Assembly: GCA_014801735.1 (NCBI GenBank)
Contig: JAAVDO010000002.1
Span: 1 to 61,868 of the forward strand
Origin: Bacteroides sp.
GTDB taxonomy: Bacteria; Bacteroidota; Bacteroidia; Bacteroidales; Muribaculaceae
Reading direction: 5' to 3'
Length of the DNA: 61,868 bases
Position 1 is the stretch's first letter; each line of letters starts with the position of its first letter. Below the pieces are notes generated by a model. The model made no database searches, was not told the DNA's origin, and worked only from the letters and a program-made list of their open reading frames with translations. The position numbers were made by a program, and so were the translations under genes. Below are positions 1-8,654 of the stretch, one piece after another.

Positions 1-52
1 AACTCAAAATTTTCCGTGATAACCTCCGGAAATATAGTTTTAAGTACTTGCC

Positions 53-84
53 ATTGTTTCATAAAGCAAAGTTAATTAACTTTG
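53..84 (+). promoter_or_regulatory. Bacteroidetes-type promoter before the ProX-like gene
   Basis: An ATTG element at 53-56 and a TAACTTTG element at 77-84 are separated by exactly 20 bases, which fits the Bacteroidetes -33/-7 pattern. The expected start of transcription near 89 would leave a leader of about 100 bases. The -7 element is the right half of an 18-bp perfect palindrome at 67-84, so a second TAACTTTG points left toward a gene outside the window. Confidence 0.6.
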
Positions 85-191
85 TCTTGATTTTAACAAC
101 CTTCTTTTTACATTGATCCTATAGATCTCTATTCGTTCCTGAGTCCAGTTGGTTTTCCTGCTTTTGAACCAGCTTCAAACATATAACTTTA

Positions 192-749
192 ATGAGCGAC
201 AAGACATTCTACACCAGCGAAATTATGACTGGAGCTCCGAAGGAGTTCCGGACCGAGACTCAGAAAATGATTTACACACGTCTTGATGAGTCCGGTATTG
301 CATATACAAGAATCGAGAGTGATCCCGGCATATCAATGGACGATTGTCTGAATATTGACAAAGCTTTCGGAATCCTTACCGTCAAGACAATCCTGTTGAC
401 CAACCGACAGAAAAACAAATTCTGGCTGTACGTGACACATGCCCGCAAACCTTTTATCACCAAGGAATTCGGAGCATCTCTGCAAATACCCCGCGTCTCG
501 TTTGCCGACGAAGACCTGATGATGCAGTTGCTTGGAACAAAACATGGAGCGGCCACACCATTTGGTCTTTTGCGTTCCCAGGCATCCGACGTAACATTTG
601 TCATGGACCGCGACGTCGCTGCCAGAGAAAAAATTGTCATTACCGACGGCGACCCCTGTGGATTCATTGCAATTTCAAACAATGATCTCTTCCGCTTGCT
701 GGGACGCGAACCTATCCTGATTGAAAATCCCGCCGAAATAATCTCGTGA
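192..749 (+). CDS. YbaK/ProX-type aminoacyl-tRNA editing deacylase
   Basis: Predicted free-standing editing protein of 185 residues, the usual size of the PrdX/ProX group that hydrolyses mischarged Ala-tRNA(Pro) in the cytoplasm. The YbaK/EbsC fold covers about residues 25-175. Visible family marks are the lysine in TVKTILL (K65) and the block at 114-127 that ends in TPFGLL, typical of this family. The product stands alone, as is usual for ProX in species whose ProRS lacks the INS editing domain. It has its own promoter at 53-84 and a GC-rich hairpin after the stop. The family is clear. The tRNA substrate is inferred from family knowledge and could instead be another mischarged tRNA. Confidence 0.85.
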   Translation: MSDKTFYTSEIMTGAPKEFRTETQKMIYTRLDESGIAYTRIESDPGISMDDCLNIDKAFGILTVKTILLTNRQKNKFWLYVTHARKPFITKEFGASLQIPRVSFADEDLMMQLLGTKHGAATPFGLLRSQASDVTFVMDRDVAAREKIVITDGDPCGFIAISNNDLFRLLGREPILIENPAEIIS

Positions 750-821
750 CATCGAGGCTCTCCTCCATCGCATTGCGATCAGCACCCGCCCCTTCCCCAT
801 CAACCTCCACCCGACCGCATA

Positions 822-855
822 AGCGCTCGCCGGATCTCCATGCCCGGCGAGCGCT
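822..855 (+). terminator. 12-bp GC-rich hairpin after the ProX-like gene
   Basis: AGCGCTCGCCGG (822-833) pairs perfectly with CCGGCGAGCGCT (844-855) around a 10-base loop. It lies about 70 bases past the stop codon. There is no strong T-run, so termination efficiency is uncertain. Confidence 0.5.
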
Positions 856-1039
856 CTGATGGTCCATCGAAAACGGATTCTAACTGTTGATAAGACACAA
901 TCTCGAGCCGATTTTTTAGAATAGCGCTTATTTATAGTGCGATAAATGATTTGTTGTAAAGCGAAATAAATTTGTTTTTCTTTGGTTGAATTGTTTTTTG
1001 TATGGATAATATTACGGCACCGAATGTGCTCAGATTCCG

Positions 1040-1388
1040 AGCTTTTCCCCTTCTTTTGCGGTAAAGTGGTCAATAATCGGTCTATATCCTTGTCGAACAA
1101 GGTCTTTAATTTAGCTGTCAAGTATGTCAGATTCAAGTCTGAAGCCGAACCAATGCTCCTTGTTCATATGCCATGCGGGAAATACCCATCATATTTCGAT
1201 TGCATCTCTGCGATTACTTCAGGTGAACATTTTACATTGATAAACCTTTTATCGGGGGCAAGGAGACAAAACCATTTTCCTCCGACCTTAAATGTAACCA
1301 ACATCTGGTATTGAGGTTCAGTCCAAGGCTGATTCTCCACTGCATTCGGCAGTGAGAGACAGTAATCCCTTAATTCTTCTGTATTCAT
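1040..1388 (-). pseudogene. Frameshifted MmcQ/YjbR-family gene
   Basis: Reading leftward from the ATG at 1386-1388, the first 74 residues match the MmcQ/YjbR fold: MNTEELRDYCLSLP start, then VGGKWFCLL and FINVKCSPE. The frame stops at 1164 just after YDGYFPHG. The missing next block, HMNKEHW, is found at once in a neighbouring frame, and a C-terminal block with DRLLTTLPQKK, a good match to the family end, returns in the original frame. Two compensating frameshifts about 60 bases apart therefore break a gene that would encode about 116 residues. MmcQ proteins are small cytoplasmic proteins with a CyaY-like fold, often called DNA-binding, with no firm role. The surrounding bases are AT-rich and gene-poor. 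A sequencing error cannot be excluded for one shift, but two are less likely. Confidence 0.7.
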
Positions 1389-1867
1389 AATTATTTTTAT
1401 TGATAAACAAGCGTTATTCCACATAGTTGACGTTATTACGAAATTGTCACGATTTGTGACATCATTATCCTGTTTTATGCTATTGATAGTTTTCTGAATA
1501 TGGTTAATGGGATCTCCATTATAACAATGATTTTGTATTGGCATGCTCATTCCCCATGCCGTCCTTCATAGGATACATTTCCGATGGTTCTGACGTCGAA
1601 GCATCCTATGAATATTCTAGGAGGTACACCGGATCGGCACTTTGAGATAACCATTGAAGTAGGCATTTCCTTTTTCAATCATCTGTTTGTGTAGAGTCAT
1701 ATCAACTTTGGTATTTATTTCTTTCTTCATAGACACGTTATGTGATAATTATAGTAATAGGTTATCTGGTAATTGCATTATCCCATATTTTGGCTGATAG
1801 TGTATAGCGTCCCCGAAAGGCCGCACCGTTAGGGTCATCTGCCCACCCCCTCAGCCGCAAGATCCGT
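1389..1867. other. Gene-poor stretch with an inverted repeat
   Basis: No recognisable gene fills this stretch. It holds the upstream region of the MmcQ pseudogene, a small leftward ORF (1617-1730) and a perfect 10-bp inverted repeat (TTCATAGGAT at 1565-1574, ATCCTATGAA at 1603-1612). The repeat lies just after the small ORF's stop codon and could be its terminator or a remnant of an inserted element. Confidence 0.5.
1617..1730 (-). CDS. Possible 37-residue small protein or gene fragment
   Basis: A leftward ATG-started ORF begins MKKEINTKVDMTLHKQ and ends IRCTS. It is lysine-rich at the start and followed directly by an inverted repeat. I recognise no family. There is no clear -7 element upstream. 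It may be the N-terminal stub of a lost gene, as it sits in a patch that also holds a broken mmcQ. Confidence 0.2.
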   Translation of the reverse strand: MKKEINTKVDMTLHKQMIEKGNAYFNGYLKVPIRCTS

Positions 1868-1875
1868 TATCTTTG
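1868..1875 (+). promoter_or_regulatory. Perfect -7 element before the GC-rich ORF
   Basis: TATCTTTG matches TAnnTTTG exactly and is placed 18 bases before the ATG at 1894, giving a predicted leader of about 14 bases. No TTTG-like -33 element is visible. The site argues for the ATG at 1894 rather than the TTG at 1873, which lies inside the element. Confidence 0.45.
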
Positions 1876-1893
1876 CCGCTGAACAAAATATTG

Positions 1894-2667
1894 ATGAGAC
1901 TTATCCGGTTACCACAGCTCAACTATGCGCGCGACTTCGCGCGGTTCCTGCGCCTCCCTCTTAGCGGGGCGCAGACCCGCCTTATCCGCGACCTTGAGCA
2001 TCAGCGCCAGTCCAGACACTGCGTGCGCGCATTCATCAGCGACAGCCCGGCATTATCCACCCCGTGGCTGCCGCTGTCTGCTTTGCTCGCACACTATCTG
2101 CGCTGGCTCGGTTGCCGCATCCATCCCGGCCACCGCACAGCCGTCGTAGCCCGTTCGCGACGCGACGCCCGCGCCCTGGCCGCGATAATCCACCCGCGGC
2201 GAACCCTTACCGGTGCCTCATCGCGCGTCGACTATCTGCGTGGAACCACTTTCCACTCTCTCCTGCTGCTCGACGCCCACTGCCAGCGCTCTACCCGATT
2301 CGTCGGACCCCGAGCCGCAGGCAGCTTCAACGCGCAGCTGAGCGCGCTCATTTCGGTGCTCCCGGTGCGTAACGATTCAGTAGCCCTCGTCGTAGGCAAG
2401 ACCGACGTCCATCCCCGCCGTCCTTTCGGCAGGGCCATGCGCCGGCGACTCCCGATGACGTCGCGCGTCGACTCTCCCTGGATCGTCCACGACCCCGGCA
2501 CCATCGCGCCGCTGCCACGTCCGCCACTCCTCAGCCGCAACGCCGCAACGCTTTGGCCCGGCAGGATTCCCCACCGGCCCGTGACTTTGGGAATCCCGTT
2601 GCGCAAGCCCCCTGCGGTGGCCCGACGCGTCTTTCTCACTTTTGCGGGTGCCGGCCCCGCGGCCTGA
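1894..2667 (+). CDS. GC-rich arginine-rich protein, possible degenerate terminase-like ATPase
   Basis: Encodes 257 residues, very rich in Arg, Ala, Leu and Pro, with a much higher GC content than its neighbours. No family is certain. The order of elements resembles a large terminase or related P-loop ATPase: an early Gln (GAQTRLIRDL), a VRAF segment ending in ST where Walker A would be, a PGHRTAVVARSRRDARAL strand-helix, YLRGT, and a hydrophobic strand ending in LLLLDAH like Walker B. The Walker A lysine and the Walker B glutamate are both missing, so ATPase activity is not expected if the comparison is right. The complementary strand is also open over much of the gene, a common by-product of high GC. 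The start was chosen as the ATG after a perfect -7 element. It could be a spurious ORF, but its length and promoter favour a real gene. Confidence 0.5.
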   Translation: MRLIRLPQLNYARDFARFLRLPLSGAQTRLIRDLEHQRQSRHCVRAFISDSPALSTPWLPLSALLAHYLRWLGCRIHPGHRTAVVARSRRDARALAAIIHPRRTLTGASSRVDYLRGTTFHSLLLLDAHCQRSTRFVGPRAAGSFNAQLSALISVLPVRNDSVALVVGKTDVHPRRPFGRAMRRRLPMTSRVDSPWIVHDPGTIAPLPRPPLLSRNAATLWPGRIPHRPVTLGIPLRKPPAVARRVFLTFAGAGPAA

Positions 2668-2726
2668 AGCCATAAGCGCGGCAAGCGTACATTGACATTT
2701 TGGTTTTCACACACTGATATCTGCGA

Positions 2727-2760
2727 CAAGAGCGCCGCCCGCACGGGGACAGCGCTCTTG
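2727..2760 (-). terminator. 9-bp hairpin after rprY
   Basis: CAAGAGCGC (2727-2735) and GCGCTCTTG (2752-2760) pair perfectly around a 16-base loop, 27 bases past the rprY stop on the minus strand. There is no T-run in the minus direction. A T-rich stretch follows in the plus direction, so it may serve the GC-rich ORF instead. Confidence 0.4.
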
Positions 2761-2787
2761 ACTGGGAGTGTTTTCTTATTTTATGCC

Positions 2788-3492
2788 TTACTTCTGATCG
2801 CCGGTAGGCGCGATAAGTTTGTATCCGCGGCCGTGTATGTTGATGATCTCGATCGACGGATCTTCTCTCAGATGCTTGCGCAGCTTGGTGATATACACGT
2901 CCATGCTTCGGGCATTGAAATAGTTGTCATCGATCCAGATAGTCTTCAGAGCGAAATTACGCTCAAGAATATCGTTCACATGCGAGCAGAGTAGACTCAG
3001 CAACTCACTCTCTTTTGTGGTGAGTTTGGTGATCTTGTCATCGATCATCAGCACCTGCTTCTGGGTGTCGAAGGTGAATTTTCCGATCTTATACATCGTA
3101 ATCTCCTTGCCCTTCTTGCCTTTCACGCGGCGAAGGATTGCCTCGATTCGGAGCACGAGTTCTTCCATCGAGAATGGCTTGGTGATATAATCGTCGGCTC
3201 CGATCTTGAAGCCCTCCAGGATATCTTCTTTAAGAGATTTTGCTGTCAGAAATATTATCGGAACCTCCGAATTCACAGTTCTGATTTCCTGTGCAAGAGC
3301 GAAACCGTCTTTCTTCGGCATCATCACATCGAGCACACACAGGTCGTATTTACCTTTCAGAAAAGCTTTGTAGCCCGCTTCTCCGTCTGCGAAGAGATCG
3401 GCGCTGTAGCCCTTGGCCTGGAGATATTCGCGCAGCAGCATGCCCAGGTTTTCATCGTCCTCGCACAATAAGATGTGCACACGTTCTTCCAT
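2788..3492 (-). CDS. rprY: OmpR-family response regulator RprY
   Basis: Cytoplasmic DNA-binding response regulator of 234 residues. The receiver domain (about 5-120) has the acidic pocket E11-D12-D13, the phospho-acceptor D55 in VLDVMMP, Thr in FLTAKS and Lys in YITKPF. The winged-helix output domain (about 132-228) ends with the typical VYITKLRKHL and GRGYKL motifs. The gene starts 2 bases after the histidine kinase stop, so the two are co-transcribed and surely partners. The pair matches the RprX/RprY system described in Bacteroides fragilis in size, order and sequence style. Its target genes cannot be read from this window. Confidence 0.9.
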   Translation of the reverse strand: MEERVHILLCEDDENLGMLLREYLQAKGYSADLFADGEAGYKAFLKGKYDLCVLDVMMPKKDGFALAQEIRTVNSEVPIIFLTAKSLKEDILEGFKIGADDYITKPFSMEELVLRIEAILRRVKGKKGKEITMYKIGKFTFDTQKQVLMIDDKITKLTTKESELLSLLCSHVNDILERNFALKTIWIDDNYFNARSMDVYITKLRKHLREDPSIEIINIHGRGYKLIAPTGDQK

Positions 3493-3494
3493 AA

Positions 3495-5021
3495 TCAGTT
3501 TGTTTTAGTTAAGGGTAGAGTTATTATAAATTTCGTTCCGTGGTTCAGTTCGCTCTCGACGCTTATGTGTCCGTTGAGCTCGCGCAATATTCGCTGCACG
3601 TAGGCCAGTCCGAGACCGAACCCTTTCACGTCGTGACGGTTGCCCGTCGAAACGCGATAAAATTTTTCAAATATCTTTTTTAGATCCTCCTTGCGGATAC
3701 CGATACCGTTGTCGGCCACGGTGATCTGTAGTCGGTTGTCCGATATATCGCGCGTCGTCACGTTAAGCATCAGCGGAGTGTCTTCGCGACGGTATTTCAC
3801 GGCATTGTCGAGCAAGTTGAAGATCACGTTTGTGAAGTGCATCTCGTCTACATTCACCTCGGCTTTTTCTGCGCCAAGAATCGCCTCGATCCTGCCACCA
3901 TACTTCTCAACTTTCAGCTTGAACGTATGCACAACGTTGTCTATCACCTCGTTGGCATCTACTGTCTGTAGTTTTAAGGTTGCACGCTGACGGTCGAACA
4001 TCGACATCTGAAGCACCTTTTCTACCTGAAATCTCAGGCGTTTGGTCTCGTCGTTGATCACATTGCTTATATGCTCCAGCATCTTTGGTGACTTCAATAC
4101 CGATTTGTCGTTTAACATCTGGGCTGCGAGCGATATCGTCGAGATAGGCGTCTTGAATTCGTGGGTCATGTTGTTGATGAAGTCGTTTTTCATCTCGGTC
4201 AGCTTCTTCTGCTTGAAAGCCACTACTATTGTATAGAGGAATGTGACAAGGAGAATGAATGTGAACACGAACGACGGTATCATAAACTTTATCGAAGAGA
4301 AGATATAGTCGCGCATGGTCGGGAATTCAACCCGCAGATAATACATCCTGTTCCGCGAATCGTTGGGGAACAGAGTCTGTCCGAACGTTTCGGCACCCGA
4401 CGATTTCTTGGCGCTGTACCCCGCCGACTTATACACCACTGCACCCATGCGATTGACCACCGCAAATTCAAACGGCAGTGTCAGTCCATTGTTGTTCAGC
4501 TCTGTGCGGAGATATGATGCAACTACGGCCGAATCAGCACGTTCCTGGATCGGACGTATATTTGCCTGATTTATGATATTTAGAATCACCTCGTTGAGCA
4601 GACTTCGCTGATACAGGTACTGCCCTCTCAAGGTCTCCTGCATACTGCGCTGTCGATCCTGTATCGAAAGATTGTCGAGCTGCGGACCGAGCGACGACAG
4701 ATCACCTTTCAGTGTTATGTCTCCTTCGAGTCCCTCGCCCGTGGTGAAGCTGTATTTTATGGCATCTACATTCTTATCGTCATTATTGAGTTTGGGAAGA
4801 AGCGATGATTCGATCTGTGCCACGTCTTCTTGTAAGTAATATTTGGCCTCATCTTGTTCGAGAGCCATCGTCACGGCATAAAGACTGCGCTTCACACCTT
4901 CGGCAAACTGATCGTCGCGCATCTTCACCATATTTCTCATATAGGTAATCTGCACGTAGAGCAAGCCTGCGAACGTCAGTGCCATTATGATGGTCAGGAA
5001 CCAGATTATTGATTTTTTCAT
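3495..5021 (-). CDS. rprX: Membrane sensor histidine kinase RprX
   Basis: Inner-membrane sensor kinase of 508 residues. A first membrane helix (about 5-26) and a second (about 247-268) flank a periplasmic sensor of about 220 residues that resembles no named ligand-binding domain. The H-box is NNMTHEFKTP with the phosphorylated H287, followed by the N-box NVIFNLLDNAVKY, the G1 box ADNGIGI and the G2 box GFGLGLAYV, all intact. It should autophosphorylate and pass phosphate to D55 of RprY, the next gene. A complete promoter lies about 135 bases upstream. Confidence 0.9.
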   Translation of the reverse strand: MKKSIIWFLTIIMALTFAGLLYVQITYMRNMVKMRDDQFAEGVKRSLYAVTMALEQDEAKYYLQEDVAQIESSLLPKLNNDDKNVDAIKYSFTTGEGLEGDITLKGDLSSLGPQLDNLSIQDRQRSMQETLRGQYLYQRSLLNEVILNIINQANIRPIQERADSAVVASYLRTELNNNGLTLPFEFAVVNRMGAVVYKSAGYSAKKSSGAETFGQTLFPNDSRNRMYYLRVEFPTMRDYIFSSIKFMIPSFVFTFILLVTFLYTIVVAFKQKKLTEMKNDFINNMTHEFKTPISTISLAAQMLNDKSVLKSPKMLEHISNVINDETKRLRFQVEKVLQMSMFDRQRATLKLQTVDANEVIDNVVHTFKLKVEKYGGRIEAILGAEKAEVNVDEMHFTNVIFNLLDNAVKYRREDTPLMLNVTTRDISDNRLQITVADNGIGIRKEDLKKIFEKFYRVSTGNRHDVKGFGLGLAYVQRILRELNGHISVESELNHGTKFIITLPLTKTN

Positions 5022-5155
5022 TTAGTTTTCAGTCGGTTATAGCCGTCTCTTGCGAGCCAGGTTTTTAACGGTTTAATCTTTATTATGTTAACAATTAAGA
5101 CGTCTAAATGTTGTGAAAATTTCATTCTACATCTTAATCAATTAACATTTCAGGG

Positions 5156-5187
5156 CAAATTTAACACTTAAATGTGAAAAGCGCAAA
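5156..5187 (-). promoter_or_regulatory. Consensus promoter of rprX-rprY
   Basis: On the minus strand a TTTG (5187-5184) and TAAATTTG (5163-5156) are exactly 20 bases apart, a full match to the Bacteroidetes consensus. The predicted leader to the rprX ATG is about 130 bases, long enough for control. Confidence 0.7.
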
Positions 5188-5204
5188 TTTGCATCCTGCT
5201 TTCG

Positions 5205-5250
5205 GCAATAAAAAATCGGAGGTCATGCCACCGGTGGGGCACAACCTCCG
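5205..5250 (-). terminator. Intrinsic terminator of nhaA
   Basis: On the minus strand CGGAGGT (5250-5244) pairs with ACCTCCG (5223-5217), with further pairing inside (GTGCCCC with GGCAT), then a run of six T at 5216-5211. It lies 30 bases past the nhaA stop. A textbook rho-independent terminator. Confidence 0.85.
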
Positions 5251-5279
5251 TTATTGGTTGTCAAGATATTAATTGATGC

Positions 5280-6707
5280 TTACACCTGTGCGTCGGCAAG
5301 TTTCTCTGCCTCGGTGGGAGCGTAAGGCTCCTTCGGCAGTGTGCGGTCAAGCATGATATAACCTACGATACCCGAGATCAGCGAACCGACAACGATACCG
5401 AGCTTAGCATGATCGAGCAGATCGGCCGAATGGACATCCGCACCGGGGAACGACAGAGTAGCGATAAACAGCGATACAGTGAAACCTATGCCGCCCAGCA
5501 TCGATACGCTTCCCATCATCTTCCAGTTGGAATGATCCGGCATCGGAGCAAGTTTGAGCTTGATCGTGAGCCACGAGAAGATAAAGATACCGACAAACTT
5601 TCCGATAAACAGACCTGCGATGATAGCGAGGCTGATTCCCTCGAATATCGTCATCGGATCGAGATCAAGCAGATAAATGCCGGCATTGGCAAACGCGAAG
5701 ATCGGTATGATCACGTAGTTTACGATGGGATAAAGCGAGTCTTCCAGGTCCTGGAGAGGTGAGATCACCTTGTCGCTGGCGCTCTCTATCTCTTTCAGCT
5801 TGTTCATGCGCTCCTTGTCGAGAATGGTGCAACGCTCGGCCATGGCCTCGTCATCGCTCGGGTTGAATTCACCCACTACCTTCTTGATCATCTGCACATA
5901 CTTCTTCGGGGGATAAACCGGAGTGGCGGGAACACAGAATGCTACGAGAACACCCGCGATGGTCGGGTGGATACCCGAATTAAGGAACAGGAACCACACC
6001 ACAGCACCGATGCTCAGATAGAACAGCTTGCTCTTGATGTGGAAACGTGAGCCAAGTAGCAGCACGCCCAGCAGGATTGCTGCATATACCAGATACATCA
6101 GAGCCAGATGAGTGGAATAGAAGGTAGCGATTACCACGATGCCCCCTATATCATCGGCTACGGCGAGCGTTGTAAGGAATATCTTCAGTGAGACCGGAAC
6201 ACGTTTGCCCAGCATGGTGAGCACACCCAGTGAGAAGGCGATATCAGTCGCCATCGGGATTGCACAGCCGCCGGCATAGTCTGTTCCGCGGGCAAAAAAG
6301 AAATAAATCAATACGGGAAACAGCATACCGCCACAAGCTCCCATGATAGGCAGAAGTGCCTGTTTGAACGACGAAAGTTCGCCTACAAGAACTTCTCGCT
6401 TGATCTCAAGACCTATTGAGAAGAAGAAGATCGCCATCAGAGCATCGTTGATGAACTCGAGCATGGTCATTGGTGTTCCGCCATGGCTGAACACGTTGAA
6501 ATCGCCTACCTGCAGTCTCACATGCTGATTCCAGAAGTCTGCATAGTAGCCGTTTATGGCCGGGATATTGGCCACGATAAGTGCCAGTATGGTCGCGAGT
6601 ATGAGCATATTGCCACCCGAGGCGTGGCGCTTTATACTCTGCACCATGGCATACATTACTCCCCGCTCCCTGAGCCCGGGATCCTGACATGTTTCTTGGT
6701 TGCCCAT
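5280..6707 (-). CDS. nhaA: Na+/H+ antiporter NhaA
   Basis: Inner-membrane antiporter of 475 residues that exports Na+ in exchange for H+. It has about 12 hydrophobic segments and the NhaA signatures FFFSIGLEIKRE, PMATDIAFSLGV and the ion-binding pair D185-D186 in LAVADDIGG. It is longer than E. coli NhaA (388) because of an acidic cytoplasmic insert near residues 270-310 and a short tail. I chose the ATG at 6707, beginning MGNQETC, 28 bases past the lepA stop. An in-frame ATG at 6743 would overlap lepA by 8 bases and is possible. It lies directly downstream of lepA and is probably co-transcribed. It fits physiologically with the Na+-exporting decarboxylase at 23-27.7 kb. Confidence 0.93.
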   Translation of the reverse strand: MGNQETCQDPGLRERGVMYAMVQSIKRHASGGNMLILATILALIVANIPAINGYYADFWNQHVRLQVGDFNVFSHGGTPMTMLEFINDALMAIFFFSIGLEIKREVLVGELSSFKQALLPIMGACGGMLFPVLIYFFFARGTDYAGGCAIPMATDIAFSLGVLTMLGKRVPVSLKIFLTTLAVADDIGGIVVIATFYSTHLALMYLVYAAILLGVLLLGSRFHIKSKLFYLSIGAVVWFLFLNSGIHPTIAGVLVAFCVPATPVYPPKKYVQMIKKVVGEFNPSDDEAMAERCTILDKERMNKLKEIESASDKVISPLQDLEDSLYPIVNYVIIPIFAFANAGIYLLDLDPMTIFEGISLAIIAGLFIGKFVGIFIFSWLTIKLKLAPMPDHSNWKMMGSVSMLGGIGFTVSLFIATLSFPGADVHSADLLDHAKLGIVVGSLISGIVGYIMLDRTLPKEPYAPTEAEKLADAQV

Positions 6708-6735
6708 AGTTTTTATAGTTAGATTGGTAAGACTT

Positions 6736-8523
6736 TCAGTCAAGCTTCAGCACGGCGAGGAAAGCCTTCTGTGGCACCTCTACCGAGCCGATCTGCTTCA
6801 TGCGCTTCTTGCCCTTCTTCTGTTTCTCCAGAAGTTTGCGTTTGCGCGATATGTCGCCACCGTAACATTTGGCCGTCACATCTTTTCTCACGGCCTTGAT
6901 TGTTTCGCGGGCTATTATCTTGGCTCCTATGGCAGCCTGGATAGCTATGTCAAACTGCTGGCGCGGTATCAGCTCCTTCAGCTTCTCACACATCCTGCGG
7001 CCGAAGCTCACGGCATTATCAACGTGAGTCAGTGTCGACAGCGCGTCGACGCTCTCGCCATTGAGCAGTATGTCGAGCTTCACGAGTTTAGATTCCCTGA
7101 AGTCATGCAGATGATAGTCGAAACTGGCATAGCCTTTCGATATCGATTTCAGTTTATCGTAGAAATCTATCACGATCTCCCCCAGAGGCATGTCGAAGAT
7201 CATCTCCATACGGTTGCCGTGAATGTATTCCTGCTTCACAAGCTCACCGCGCTTCGACAGACACAGCGTCATGATCGGGCCGATGAAATCGGCAGTGGTG
7301 ATCACCGATGCCCTGATATACGGTTCCTCGATATGATCGATGAGAGTGGCATCAGGCAGCCCAGAGGGATTGTGAACCTCGGTCATGTTGCCCTTCTTGT
7401 CATACACACGGTAGCTCACGTTGGGCACCGTCGTGATGACATCCATATCGAATTCCCTGCCAAGTCGCTCCTGGATGATCTCCATGTGCAGCAGACCCAG
7501 GAAACCGCAGCGGAAACCGAAGCCGAGCGCCATCGAAGATTCCGGCTGGAATGTGAGCGACGCATCGTTGAGCTGAAGTTTCTCGAGCGATGCCCTCAGA
7601 TTCTCGAAATCCTCCGTCTCGATAGGATATACTCCGGCAAACACCATCGGCTTCACCTCCTGGAAACCGTCGATTGCACTGTCACACGGACGGTCGACGT
7701 GGGTGATCGTATCGCCCACCTTCACCTCCCTGCTGGTCTTGATACCCGAAATGATATATCCAACATTTCCGGCTGAAAGTTCTTTTCGTGGCGACATCTC
7801 GAGTTTCAGCACTCCGATTTCATCGGCATGATACTCCTTTCCTGTCGACACGAATTTCACGAAGTCGCCGGTATGGATGGTGCCGTTCACGATCTTGAAA
7901 TAGGCGATTATGCCACGGAAGGGATTGAACACCGAGTCGAAGATCAGCGCCTGCAGAGGCGCCTCCGGATCACCCTGCGGAGCGGGAATGCGTTGTACTA
8001 TCGCCTGAAGGATTTCCTCGACACCCAGACCGGTCTTGCCGCTGGCCCTGATGATATCCTCGTGCTTGCAGCCGAGCAGCTCTACTATCTGGTCTTCAAC
8101 CTCGTCGGGATTAGCGCTATCCAGATCGCATTTGTTTATCACCGGTATGATCTCAAGATCATTCTCAATAGCCATGTATAGGTTTGAGATGGTCTGGGCC
8201 TGAATACCCTGAGAGGCATCCACTATCAGCAGCGCACCCTCGCACGCCGCTATCGAACGCGACACCTCGTAGGAGAAGTCAACGTGTCCGGGAGTATCGA
8301 TGAGATTGAGCACATAATGCCCCCCGTCAAGAGTGTAATCCATTTGAATAGCATGGCTCTTGATTGTGATACCACGCTCACGCTCAAGATCCATATCGTC
8401 GAGCACCTGATCCTGAAGATCCTTTCCGCCAACTGTGCCTGTATATTCCAGCAAACGGTCGGCAAGGGTGCTTTTGCCGTGATCAATATGAGCTATTATG
8501 CAGAAATTGCGGATATTTTTCAT
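6736..8523 (-). CDS. lepA: Elongation factor 4 (LepA) GTPase
   Basis: Cytoplasmic ribosome-associated GTPase of 595 residues, the normal LepA length. G1 is [10 protein letters not shown] (residues 12-21), G3 DTPGHVDF and G4 NKCDLD. Domains II, III and V follow, and the LepA-specific C-terminal domain ends near [15 protein letters not shown], as in E. coli. EF4 acts on stalled or mis-translocated ribosomes. It is first in an operon with nhaA and has a consensus promoter only about 16 bases upstream of the ATG, so the leader is very short. Confidence 0.96.
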   Translation of the reverse strand: MKNIRNFCIIAHIDHGKSTLADRLLEYTGTVGGKDLQDQVLDDMDLERERGITIKSHAIQMDYTLDGGHYVLNLIDTPGHVDFSYEVSRSIAACEGALLIVDASQGIQAQTISNLYMAIENDLEIIPVINKCDLDSANPDEVEDQIVELLGCKHEDIIRASGKTGLGVEEILQAIVQRIPAPQGDPEAPLQALIFDSVFNPFRGIIAYFKIVNGTIHTGDFVKFVSTGKEYHADEIGVLKLEMSPRKELSAGNVGYIISGIKTSREVKVGDTITHVDRPCDSAIDGFQEVKPMVFAGVYPIETEDFENLRASLEKLQLNDASLTFQPESSMALGFGFRCGFLGLLHMEIIQERLGREFDMDVITTVPNVSYRVYDKKGNMTEVHNPSGLPDATLIDHIEEPYIRASVITTADFIGPIMTLCLSKRGELVKQEYIHGNRMEMIFDMPLGEIVIDFYDKLKSISKGYASFDYHLHDFRESKLVKLDILLNGESVDALSTLTHVDNAVSFGRRMCEKLKELIPRQQFDIAIQAAIGAKIIARETIKAVRKDVTAKCYGGDISRKRKLLEKQKKGKKRMKQIGSVEVPQKAFLAVLKLD

Positions 8524-8539
8524 TCTTAATCAATTTTTG

Positions 8540-8571
8540 CAAAATTAGCATTTTTCTCACAATTCTGCAAA
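8540..8571 (-). promoter_or_regulatory. Consensus promoter of lepA
   Basis: On the minus strand TTTG (8571-8568) and TAATTTTG (8547-8540) are 20 bases apart. The distance from the -7 element to the ATG is 16 bases, predicting a leader of about 10-12 bases. Confidence 0.7.
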
Positions 8572-8590
8572 ATCACCTATACGCAATGAC

Positions 8591-8622
8591 GGCACCTGCC
8601 CCAACGATTGGATGCAGATGCC
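8591..8622 (-). terminator. Possible hairpin terminator after the GH84 gene
   Basis: GGCACCTGC (8591-8599) and GCAGATGCC (8614-8622) pair with one mismatch and can extend outward (GAC with GTC). It lies about 30 bases past the GH84 stop on the minus strand. No T-run follows, so support is moderate. Confidence 0.35.
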
Positions 8623-8654
8623 GCCGGTATTGTCAGGTTATGATGTCAGTATAT

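Noticed and set aside
675..1136. 153-codon frame on the minus strand
   Set aside because: Its first part is the C-terminal block of the broken mmcQ gene; the rest runs through the hairpin after the ProX-like gene and overlaps the end of that gene.
2232..2744. Long open frame of 170 codons on the minus strand opposite the GC-rich ORF
   Set aside because: High GC removes stop codons on both strands. The plus frame has the promoter and the longer reading frame; the minus frame has neither a promoter nor a recognisable motif.
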